From: Deltaproteobacteria bacterium
GTDB lineage: Bacteria; Desulfobacterota; Binatia; UBA9968
Direction of reading: 5' to 3'
DNA: 5,149 nt
Assembly (NCBI GenBank): GCA_005879435.1
Contig: VBKX01000248.1
Location: forward strand, 1,405-6,553
Below the pieces are notes generated by a model. That model was given only the letters and a program-made list of their open reading frames with translations, ran no database searches and had not been told where the DNA came from. Within the stretch, counting starts at the first letter, position 1. Each line of letters starts with the position of its first letter. The translations under genes and the position numbers were made by a program. Of this stretch, positions 1 to 5,149 are shown in pieces.

Positions 1-222
1 AACGTTGATCGATTCTCCGTTCAACGTATCCACGACGAGCGGCTCGATCCTGCGTCCGGTTTCTTGAGCGATCTCCGCGGCCGCCTCGTGCAGCGGCGCC
101 TCGGTCCGCGCTCCGATGGCAACGTCGCAACCTTCCCGCGCCAACTGGCGCGCTATTGCCTTGCCCATGCCACGGCTGCCGCCGGTGACGATTGCCTTTT
201 TGCCCTGCAGCTTGAGATCCAT
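1..222 (-). CDS. Short-chain dehydrogenase/reductase (SDR), N-terminal part, cut by window edge
   Basis: This is the first 74 codons of a classical SDR, a cytoplasmic NAD(P)(H)-dependent oxidoreductase of the FabG-like type; the rest lies beyond the left edge. The translation begins MDLKLQGKKAIVTGG and carries the Rossmann nucleotide-binding motif TGxxxGxG as TGGSRGMG at residues 13-20. A basic residue follows the second beta strand (GAR, R39), which in this family usually favours NADP(H). The VVDT stretch (D65) matches the Asp that contacts the adenine ring. The catalytic Ser/Tyr/Lys are not in the window. The ATG at 220-222 is preceded by a purine-rich GATAGGGAT that can serve as ribosome binding site. 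The gene is divergent from the substrate-binding protein gene across 185 bp. Membership in the SDR superfamily is clear; the substrate is unknown. An acyl-carrier-protein reductase or a generic alcohol dehydrogenase is equally possible. Confidence 0.92.
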   Translation of the reverse strand, partial: MDLKLQGKKAIVTGGSRGMGKAIARQLAREGCDVAIGARTEAPLHEAAAEIAQETGRRIEPLVVDTLNGESINV

Positions 223-407
223 GCGTCATCCCTATCGCCCGCCGCGTCAAGTTGTCAACGTCCGATGAAAATACTGCGACAATGATTCCGTATTGCAGCG
301 TGTGACTTGCCGTGCCTGCGACGAAGAAACCGACTCAGGAATATTGTGTCGCTACTTGGCTTGAAAAGACTCGCTGAAATGACATAGGCGTAGGGCGGGA
401 GGTTTCC

Positions 408-1382
408 ATGAAGTTCGCGCTTGCCTCGGTGGTATTCGCGCTGATTCTTGGCTTTGCGGTCCGAAGCGTGCCTGCGCAGGAAAAGATTCGCGTCGCAATT
501 CCCTTGTTCCCGACGGCGGCGTTTCCCGTGCTTGTGGCCAACGACCGGGGATTTTTTCAGAAAGAGGGTTTGACCGTCGAGCCGATCCGCATCAACAGCG
601 CGCCGACAACTTATCAGGCGCTGATTTCTGGTGATGTCCATGTCGCGGCGGGCGCGCCTACCGGTCTGCTCCCCAGCCATCTACAAGGCGCGGACATTGT
701 CGTCCTTGGCAGTTGGGACAATCTCGTGCCCTACGTTTGGGTGACGCGAGAAAAACTTTCTGACATCCGCGAACTGCGCGGGAAAAAAGTCGGCGTCAAT
801 CGTGCCGGCAGCAAACCCTGGCTGATCATTCAAGTACTTTTGCAGGACGCCGGACTGGATCCGGTGAAGGATCTCACTTTGTTGCAAATGGGCGGCGGCT
901 CCCAGGAAAGAGTGAGCGCCTTGATGCGAGGCGGGATCGATGCCACCCTCGCCGACGCCCTGCTCGAGCCGATTATGAAGAAACGCGGCTTTTTTGTCCT
1001 GCGCGGAAAGCCAACGCCGTTTATGAATGCGCCGATCGGCGTAAAACGATCCTACCTCGCGAGCCAGCGATCGACAGTAAAAAAGTTCGTCAAAGCCTTT
1101 GCCGACGCGACCCGTTTCATCGTCGAGAATCGGGAAGGCACGATGCGTCCGCTGATTCAAATGTTGAATACCGACGACACCGAAGTCGCCGACTTCGCGT
1201 ACCAATATCTGCACGCCAACGCTGAAGCGACGCTTTATCCGCCGGACGACGCGGTCAAAAATCTGATCCGCATGTCCGCCTACGTGGATAGAAAGCTCGG
1301 GGCGATCAGCGCCAATAGGGTCGTTGACTTGTCGATCCTCGACGAGCTTGGCACCAAACGAAACCAGCGCGTGCCGAAATAA
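408..1382 (+). CDS. ABC transporter periplasmic substrate-binding protein (NMT1/SsuA/TauA-like)
   Basis: A 324-aa exported solute-binding protein of the nitrate/sulfonate/taurine/thiamine-precursor type, which delivers a small ligand to an inner-membrane ABC permease. The N-terminus is a Sec signal peptide: K2, a hydrophobic core at about residues 4-18 and a VPA cleavage site after A23. There is no lipobox Cys, so a soluble periplasmic protein is expected. The mature part starts with the typical first strand (KIRVAIPLFPTAAFPVLVA), followed by GFFQKEGL at residues 48-55. The hinge-region motif DIRELRGKKVGVNRAGS sits at about 119-135 and GGGSQERVSALMRGGIDAT at about 162-180, all usual in NMT1-like proteins. 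Length is normal for the family. The ATG at 408 has a GGGAGG Shine-Dalgarno at 397-402 with 5-nt spacing. No permease or ATPase gene follows on this strand; a matching type of permease enters from the right edge. The ligand cannot be deduced. Confidence 0.93.
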   Translation: MKFALASVVFALILGFAVRSVPAQEKIRVAIPLFPTAAFPVLVANDRGFFQKEGLTVEPIRINSAPTTYQALISGDVHVAAGAPTGLLPSHLQGADIVVLGSWDNLVPYVWVTREKLSDIRELRGKKVGVNRAGSKPWLIIQVLLQDAGLDPVKDLTLLQMGGGSQERVSALMRGGIDATLADALLEPIMKKRGFFVLRGKPTPFMNAPIGVKRSYLASQRSTVKKFVKAFADATRFIVENREGTMRPLIQMLNTDDTEVADFAYQYLHANAEATLYPPDDAVKNLIRMSAYVDRKLGAISANRVVDLSILDELGTKRNQRVPK

Positions 1383-1398
1383 CCGCGGCAAGCCGCGG
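1383..1398 (+). other. GC-rich hairpin directly after the substrate-binding protein stop codon
   Basis: The 16 bases right after the TAA read CCGCGGCAAGCCGCGG. The arms are perfect inverted repeats: 6 bp with a CAAG loop, or formally 7 bp with AA. Position and compactness suggest a transcript 3'-end or mRNA-stabilising hairpin. No T-run follows, so it is not a canonical intrinsic terminator. The structure is seen directly; the role is inferred. Confidence 0.4.
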
Positions 1399-1527
1399 CG
1401 ACACCAGCGCAATGCATCACACCAATGGCGAAACATACTTGCCGATCCAGCGTGACACAAACGGCGGAAGATACGCGCGGGCTGGCCGGGCGGCGGTGCC
1501 GGTTATCTGAGCGTCGGTAGGACATTT

Positions 1528-1662
1528 ATGGAAGACACTGGCGGGAGGCCTGGAAAACTAATCCAGTCGTTGGGGATATTCACGAGCTACTATTGTCGCA
1601 TCGAGCCGGAGAGAGACTTCGTCCTCGTGTATGCGCTAAGCGGCGCATCAGACATGAGTTAA
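1528..1662 (+). CDS. Doubtful small ORF, hypothetical 44-aa peptide
   Basis: An ATG-initiated frame of 44 codons starting MEDTGGRPGKLIQSLGIFTS and ending with GASDMS and TAA. A weak purine-rich TAGGA at 1518-1522 lies 5 nt upstream of the ATG. The peptide has no signal sequence, no membrane segment and no motif that I recognise, and it sits alone between two convergent genes. A frame of this length arises easily by chance, so it is listed only for completeness. Confidence 0.12.
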   Translation: MEDTGGRPGKLIQSLGIFTSYYCRIEPERDFVLVYALSGASDMS

Positions 1663-1759
1663 AGTCGGCGAAGTGCAATCCAGCGAGACCGTGTCGCGAA
1701 TTAATCGCTTTTCTTTGACGGTCGTGGTCGCAGGGTCAACTTTCGAGGGGCTCAAAGCG

Positions 1760-2170
1760 TCAATGCTGGGTCTTGTTTGTTTTTGCAGTCTCAGGCGTGT
1801 CCTGCGATAGGAGAGCCGTTAGGTGTTGCTGCAGGCTCGAAATCGCGAACGGTTTCGATAGGAAGTCATCGCAACAAGCTCGAAAAGAAGTCTCGTCGGC
1901 CTCGGACATGGCGAACCCACTCGCGCCCAGGATCGGAATATTTCTATAAACGGGGTGCTTTTTTAGCTTCTTCGCGAACTGGAAACCGTTCATGCCTTCC
2001 ATCCACATGTCTAAAAGAATAACCCGCGGCGAGTTTTGCTCGATCTGTTTCCACGCTTCGGCGGCGCTGTTGGCAAGAGACGGATCCCAACCAAGTCGTG
2101 TAAGCGCGCTGCCGAGAAGCGTGAGCAGGTCGGAATAATCGTCGACAACAAGAACCGTCTTTGATGACAT
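1760..2170 (-). CDS. Stand-alone response regulator receiver domain (CheY-like)
   Basis: A 136-aa protein consisting almost entirely of one REC domain, the phospho-accepting module of two-component systems. The acidic pair D10-D11 follows the first strand (KTVLVVDD). The phosphoacceptor is D54 in VILLDMWMEGMNG. The switch Ser is S84 in ILGASG, and the invariant Lys is K106 in FLSKPF. The last 12-15 residues (DTPETAKTNKTQH) are a polar tail with no DNA-binding or enzymatic output domain. It therefore probably acts by protein-protein contact, as in CheY- or DivK-type single-domain regulators, or as a phosphorelay intermediate. All residues needed for phosphorylation are present. No histidine kinase gene is in the window. 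The ATG at 2168-2170 has only a weak purine-rich upstream stretch (GAAGACAGAG), but no better start is evident and the domain begins right after it. Adjacency to the metabolic genes need not imply regulation of them. Confidence 0.9.
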   Translation of the reverse strand: MSSKTVLVVDDYSDLLTLLGSALTRLGWDPSLANSAAEAWKQIEQNSPRVILLDMWMEGMNGFQFAKKLKKHPVYRNIPILGASGFAMSEADETSFRACCDDFLSKPFAISSLQQHLTALLSQDTPETAKTNKTQH

Positions 2171-2594
2171 CTCTGTCTTCGCTTGACCGACTCAAACCAC
2201 AGAACGCCATATCCTTATAATACCGTTTTTTCGAATATCCAAGGGTGCCAGTAAACCCCACGGCTGACGAGACGGACGATGACCTGATTCCGGCACGGCC
2301 CGCGGCTGAAGACTCGCTGGTTTCGAAGCAAGATGACAAACGCAGAATTTTAGCACATTCGCCGGAGACATGACTGGAAGCAAGTTTGTAGTTTCTCGCA
2401 ATTCAAATCAATCCGCCGCGCATTGGCGAGCGCTACTGCGTAAGCCACTCGCGCCTACGCGGGTCGATTCAGTGACCAAACCTCCGTTCATTTTCCAAGC
2501 CAATCAATAGAAGCCTAACAGCAAGTAGGGCTCTCGACATTTCCCGGAGCCTCGGTGAAAAGCACATGGCACATTCACACACCGTGTTTCGACT
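2171..2594. other. Non-coding stretch between receiver-domain and Rieske genes
   Basis: About 420 bp between the Rieske gene end and the receiver-domain start. It contains the candidate promoter at 2214-2242. At about 2420-2465 there are short interleaved inverted repeats (GCGAG/CTCGC and GCGTA/TACGC) of 5 bp each, too short to assign. The out-of-frame tail of the damaged Rieske gene enters its right edge, to 2575. Short frames exist on both strands, but none has a convincing ribosome binding site or recognisable protein character. I see no tRNA, terminator with a T-run, or mobile-element end. Confidence 0.45.
2214..2242 (-). promoter_or_regulatory. Possible sigma70-like promoter for the receiver-domain gene
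   Basis: Reading the minus strand, TTGGAT (2237-2242) is followed after exactly 17 nt by TATAAG (2214-2219). The -10 matches TATAAT at 5 of 6 positions and the -35 matches TTGACA at its first 3. The spacer contains an A-run. Transcription would start about 35-40 nt before the receiver-domain ATG. Consensus matching alone is weak evidence, but location and spacing are right. Confidence 0.38.
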
Positions 2595-3624
2595 CTATTC
2601 GTCTTCGCTCGCCCTGATCGCTTCGGTGCGAATCCATTTCTTGGTTCGCTTGTTTTGCGAAAGGGCTCCCAACTCTCTGGTCCAGATGCTTCTGTAGAGA
2701 AGCAGTCCAATGTCGGCGCGGATTAGCCGTTCGCTCTTTCTTTCGGAGAGTGGCCCCTCCGTCGATGTCCTGAATTCGCAACTCACCGCGCAGCACGGCT
2801 TCGCCCAACTCGATGTAGGATCGCCCCAATTTCCCGGTGCGCGCCGCGTGGCGCTGCCGGTAGCGATTCGCCCGTTCCAGATCGGCCGTTGGATACATCA
2901 AGTCGACTTGAAAGCTCCAATGATGGTCGTCGTCGATCGGCACTCGCCAGGTGAGATGGCTGCGGTGCTGTTGGCGCGGCGATTTGAAGCAGGTCATGTT
3001 CGGCCAACCGCGTTGATTGATATGCACCCAGCCGTTGGCGAACGTAGAGCGGATGATAATGCCCCAGTCGCTCTCTTCGGCTTGCACGCTAGAGGGAATT
3101 TCGATGGGCCGGTTGTGAAACAACTCGGATTCGCGATGCGCGAAGGGAATATGCACCGGGTCGTTCTCCATGTTGTTGACGAAGCTGCAGGCGCGCGTGT
3201 AAGTCTCGACCCAGAGTTCACCGCCCTCTTCGAAATCAAGATAACGCGGAAAGTCCGGCGCCTCGCCCTCACCCAAATATGCGAAAATGAGCCCCAGATA
3301 CTCGCGAACCGGATAGCTCCTAATACGCTTAACGCATTGCCCCGTGCCATCGTACTTCCAGCCGTGAAAACGACAACGAATTTGATCGCCCTCGATCCAC
3401 CCCGCCGAAAGCTGCATGCCTCGATGCGCGCAACGAAACGCGACCAGGTGTGGCGTTCCGGTTTCGCCGCGATAGAGTGTGAAGTTCTCGCTCATGATGC
3501 GGAGCGGTTTCGCCCAACCGGGTTTCAGATCTTCCGCCACATAGACCGGATGCCAAAAACTCCGCATGTACCGGCCACTCAACGTGTCAGGGTCGGTGCG
3601 AAACAGATCCGAAAGGTTCTCCAT
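2575..3624 (-). pseudogene. Rieske [2Fe-2S] ring-hydroxylating oxygenase alpha subunit, frameshifted near the C-terminus
   Basis: This encodes the catalytic subunit of a Rieske non-heme iron oxygenase, which with a reductase partner hydroxylates or demethylates aromatic or related substrates. Numbered from the ATG at 3622-3624, the cluster ligands are C65, H67, C84 and H87 (CAH, 16 residues, CRFH). The iron site has D155, H158 and H163 (ENDPVHIPFAH). A downstream stretch (TWRVPIDDDHHWSFQVDL) is also typical. After ELRIQDID (D288, codon 2761-2763) this frame turns into unrelated basic sequence and stops at 2575. The expected family ending (SERLIRADIGLLLYRSIW, TREL, KKW) lies in another minus-strand frame and stops at 2595-2597. 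The gene is therefore frameshifted, and the stretch expected between these parts, including the third iron ligand (an Asp in IQDxVAQxGQG-like sequence), appears lost. A second, in-frame gap is suspected at 3330/3331. No Rieske reductase or ferredoxin gene is in the window. A sequencing or assembly error is the main alternative. Confidence 0.85.
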
Positions 3625-3631
3625 GAGCAAG

Positions 3632-3636
3632 CCTCC
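3632..3636 (-). promoter_or_regulatory. Ribosome binding site fixing the Rieske gene start at 3624
   Basis: On the minus strand GGAGG lies 7 nt before the ATG at 3622-3624, which is ideal spacing. The same frame can be extended two codons to a TTG at 3628-3630, but that would leave only 1 nt between GGAGG and the start. The ATG giving MENLSDLFRTDPDTL is therefore preferred. Confidence 0.75.
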
Positions 3637-3804
3637 GAGCGTGAAAATTTTTCTTCAGCGACACCTACCACCGCGCCAATCTTGATGTCAATGAAACCGC
3701 CACGATCTGCACTTTGCTCTTGAAAGCGCTTTTCGCACTTTTCCACCGATCGAGCCTTGCCGGTGCAGGTAAAAAATTACAGACAGAAAAAACCTATCAA
3801 CGTC

Positions 3805-3848
3805 TGAAAATATTGGACTTTCGTTGTCCCACTAACCAAATATTTTCA
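3805..3848. repeat. Nested inverted repeat, possible operator or RNA hairpin
   Basis: TGAAAATATT (3805-3814) and AATATTTTCA (3839-3848) are perfect 10-bp inverted repeats. Directly inside the left arm GGAC (3815-3818) pairs with GTCC (3826-3829) around a 7-nt loop, leaving 9 unpaired bases before the right arm. It lies downstream of the CmcJ-like gene and about 180-225 bp upstream of the Rieske start. It could be a regulator binding site or a 3'-end structure. The AT-rich outer stem would make a weak terminator, although T-runs occur a little further along the minus strand. Confidence 0.5.
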
Positions 3849-4005
3849 CGGAAATTGAACCGGGCGGGACGCATTGCGAGCCGCTCTAGCTACATCGAAA
3901 CGCCGCGGTTCTTGATCCAATGTGATTGTTGTTCTAGTGCCACGACGAGGAGTACCGTCATGCGGCTCAAGAAAGCAAAAGCTCACGGGGTCGATTCGGT
4001 CTAAG

Positions 4006-4818
4006 TCAAGACGCAAAAAACGCGAACGCGCGCACCTCAATGCTCTGCCGCGCCGGCGCGTTCGGCGGAGAATTGGGATCGGCGAACGAGGTGTGTGGCG
4101 TGAAGCGCGCGCGGCCGTCTTTTTCCGAGTCGAAGACTTTAAAGACAAGCGCTTCGTCTCGGCGCATCTCCGGGAAATAGAACCATCGGTGATTGGGGTT
4201 GTATTTTAAACGGTAGGTTTGACCGACCCGGTGCGGATAACGGCGCTCTGCCACGAGAAGATCTTCCATCGCGACGCTCTTGGCGTCGGCCAGCGCGAGG
4301 GGATTGGCTTGGATCGGCTGATTGATCGCGCGCCATACTTGTATGATCGCGAAGCGGCGCTTGAGCAACTCATCGGCCTCGTCGGGAAGAAACTCGCGCA
4401 CCCGGTTAGGCCCGGACCACTCCGTATAGTCGTTGTGCGCCGACAGCACCGGCTCGCGGATGAGCTTCTCTTCCCGCTCGGACTCGTCGCCCGAGCGCAG
4501 CGTGTGATCGAAGATCGCCACACGCGATGCTCCCGACATCTGTTTGATCAGCTGCTCGACTTCCGGATAGTAGACAGACCTAAGCTGGTCGCCGTCAAAA
4601 AAGTCGACAACCTTCGTTTGGTGCGCGACAAAGACGAAACCATTTTCGTCCAACGATAAGTGATCGGCGAGCAACCGGCCGTTATTGACCGTCATTCGTT
4701 TCCGATCATCAGCTCCGGTCCGGCTCCGGCGAATGTTGTTCGGGCCGAACGTCTCGTTGACGAGTTTTTCGCCCGTGTCCACGGTGTAGGGAATATCGAC
4801 AGTGACGGTTTCAAGCAT
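4006..4818 (-). CDS. CmcJ/NvfI/AsaB-like family oxygenase (putative non-heme iron hydroxylase/desaturase)
   Basis: An intact 270-aa cytoplasmic protein with the hallmarks of the family that includes CmcJ (cephamycin 7-alpha-methoxylation) and fungal AsaB/NvfI-type hydroxylases and desaturases. Recognisable blocks are RVAIFDHTLR at 99-108, HNDYTEWSGPNRVREFLPDE at 128-147, RRFAIIQVWRAI at 154-165, a PLALADAKSV block at 173-182, YNPNHRWFYFPEM at 206-218, DEALVFKVFDSEKDG at 221-235 and FTPHTSF at 239-245. From what is known of the family, the H128-N-D130 pair and H210 are candidate iron(II) ligands, with nearby Arg residues as possible 2-oxoglutarate contacts; I assign these by motif only. The ATG at 4816-4818 has a strong AGGAAGGAG at 4827-4835, 8 nt upstream. 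It follows the ABC permease gene on the same strand after 197 bp and precedes the damaged Rieske gene. The substrate is unknown; many bacterial members are uncharacterised and occur outside antibiotic clusters. Confidence 0.85.
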   Translation of the reverse strand: MLETVTVDIPYTVDTGEKLVNETFGPNNIRRSRTGADDRKRMTVNNGRLLADHLSLDENGFVFVAHQTKVVDFFDGDQLRSVYYPEVEQLIKQMSGASRVAIFDHTLRSGDESEREEKLIREPVLSAHNDYTEWSGPNRVREFLPDEADELLKRRFAIIQVWRAINQPIQANPLALADAKSVAMEDLLVAERRYPHRVGQTYRLKYNPNHRWFYFPEMRRDEALVFKVFDSEKDGRARFTPHTSFADPNSPPNAPARQSIEVRAFAFFAS

Positions 4819-5011
4819 AAACGATGCTCCTTCCTATTTTCTTCCCGAAGCCTAGCACCTGGCGCGGTCTCGTCGCAATGTACTCTTTCCCTCGATCTAT
4901 GCGGTTTGTCGCTTGCCCTTTTCAGTTGCGGGAATCCTACCGCCACCAGATGGATCGACTTCGCGCCAACAACCCCCGCCGTGGCAAGTAAATGAAAGAT
5001 GTTGTTCTGAA

Positions 5012-5149
5012 CTACAGCGCGTGAACCGGTCGCCAGGCGAAAACTCTTTCTTCGACACGCGCAATCACGCCGTGTTCGAGGATCAGCATTAACGCCACGA
5101 ATAGCATGATCCAGGCGAGCACTTGAACCATGTTGAACTGCTCGAACCA
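5012..5149 (-). CDS. ABC transporter permease, C-terminal fragment (SsuC/TauC-like)
   Basis: The last 45 codons and TAG stop of a gene entering from the right edge. The peptide contains a hydrophobic helix (MVQVLAWIMLFVALMLIL) followed by a short charged tail (ARVEERVFAWRP). This final-helix-plus-ExRxxxWRP ending is characteristic of inner-membrane permeases of nitrate/sulfonate/taurine ABC importers. That is the same transporter class as the substrate-binding protein at the other end of the window, so they may belong to one system, though they are on opposite strands about 3.6 kb apart. The family call rests on a short fragment; the conserved EAA loop is outside the window. Confidence 0.72.
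   Translation of the reverse strand, partial: WFEQFNMVQVLAWIMLFVALMLILEHGVIARVEERVFAWRPVHAL

Larger units (their letters stand above)
1383..1759. other. Intergenic region between convergent genes (377 bp)
   Basis: This stretch separates the substrate-binding protein gene (+) from the receiver-domain gene (-). It holds the GC hairpin at 1383-1398, one short doubtful ORF at 1528-1662, and a weak 4-bp stem (GCGA/TCGC, 1696-1708) followed by TTTTCTTT that might act as a poor terminator for plus-strand transcription. I see no RNA gene, no mobile-element ends and no convincing protein gene. Confidence 0.5.
3625..4005. other. Intergenic region between Rieske and CmcJ-like genes (381 bp)
   Basis: This gap is noticeably more AT-rich in its middle (about 3640-3660 and 3770-3850) than the flanking genes. 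It contains the Rieske ribosome binding site, a perfect minus-strand TTGACA at 3686-3691 with no good -10 at 16-18 nt spacing, and the nested inverted repeat at 3805-3848. The size of the gap suggests that the two minus-strand oxygenase genes are not tightly cotranscribed. I find no tRNA or other RNA gene and no plausible protein gene here; a 96-codon open frame on the plus strand shows no protein character. Confidence 0.5.

Noticed and set aside
253..258. A perfect minus-strand TTGACA upstream of the SDR gene
   Set aside because: At 16-17 nt spacing the -10 would be GATAGG or ATAGGG, overlapping the ribosome binding site and leaving almost no leader, so it was not called as a promoter.
255..680. 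A 141-codon minus-strand open frame covering the divergent intergenic region
   Set aside because: The translation is Arg-rich and low in hydrophobic residues, and it runs antisense into the binding-protein gene; a composition artefact.
681..1460. A 259-codon minus-strand open frame opposite the substrate-binding protein gene
   Set aside because: It is His/Arg/Phe-rich, has no protein family character, and overlaps a well-supported gene with a signal peptide and ribosome binding site.
1696..1716. A GCGA/TCGC stem followed by TTTTCTTT as an intrinsic terminator
   Set aside because: The stem is only 4 bp with an AT loop, too weak for a confident terminator, and it lies about 310 bp past the nearest plus-strand gene.
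2245..2373. A plus-strand GTG-started frame with an acidic peptide (VPVNPTADETDDDLIPARPA...)
   Set aside because: It looks mildly protein-like but is only about 42 codons, has no clear ribosome binding site, and overlaps the receiver-domain promoter region on the other strand.
3686..3691. A perfect minus-strand TTGACA upstream of the Rieske gene
   Set aside because: No acceptable -10 hexamer follows at 16-18 nt (only GTAGGT or TAGGTG), so the match may be chance.
2710..3723. A 337-codon plus-strand open frame opposite the Rieske gene
   Set aside because: It is antisense to a frame with unmistakable Rieske and iron-site motifs, its translation has no recognisable domain, and no ribosome binding site supports its start.
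4660..4995. A 111-codon plus-strand frame over the start of the CmcJ-like gene
   Set aside because: It is antisense to the CmcJ-like start with its strong ribosome binding site, and the translation shows no domain or signal of its own.

Overview
The window reads as chromosomal DNA from an uncultured, moderately GC-rich bacterium. The protein types (a NMT1/SsuA-like substrate-binding protein, a Rieske oxygenase, a CmcJ/AsaB-like oxygenase and an SDR) form a catabolic-looking assortment that I associate with soil or groundwater proteobacteria, 'Deltaproteobacteria' sensu lato, Binatota or Rokubacteria. That placement is an impression from protein style; there is no rRNA or other marker here to fix it.

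Layout from left to right: (1) the N-terminal 74 codons of a short-chain dehydrogenase on the minus strand, running off the left edge; (2) a 185-bp divergent intergenic region; (3) an intact exported ABC-transporter substrate-binding protein on the plus strand (408-1382); (4) a 377-bp region between convergent genes, with a compact GC hairpin and one doubtful 44-aa ORF; (5) a stand-alone CheY-like receiver domain on the minus strand (1760-2170) with a reasonable sigma70-like promoter; (6) a non-coding stretch of about 420 bp; (7) a Rieske-type ring-hydroxylating oxygenase alpha subunit on the minus strand that is damaged: its conserved C-terminus lies in a different frame and segments of the catalytic domain seem to be missing; (8) a 381-bp gap with a nested inverted repeat; (9) an intact CmcJ/AsaB-like oxygenase on the minus strand (4006-4818); (10) the last 45 codons of an ABC-transporter permease on the minus strand, entering from the right edge.

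Functionally this looks like an uptake-plus-oxidation locus. A periplasmic binding protein and an inner-membrane permease of the nitrate/sulfonate/taurine type lie either side of two unrelated oxygenase genes and a dehydrogenase, the kind of set used to import and oxidise a small organic molecule. The substrate cannot be read from the sequence. The main observation is that the Rieske gene appears to be decaying (frameshift, probable loss of the segment carrying the third iron ligand, and a second in-frame gap) while its neighbours look intact. I found no mobile element, CRISPR array, tRNA or rRNA, and nothing that I would call a new system.
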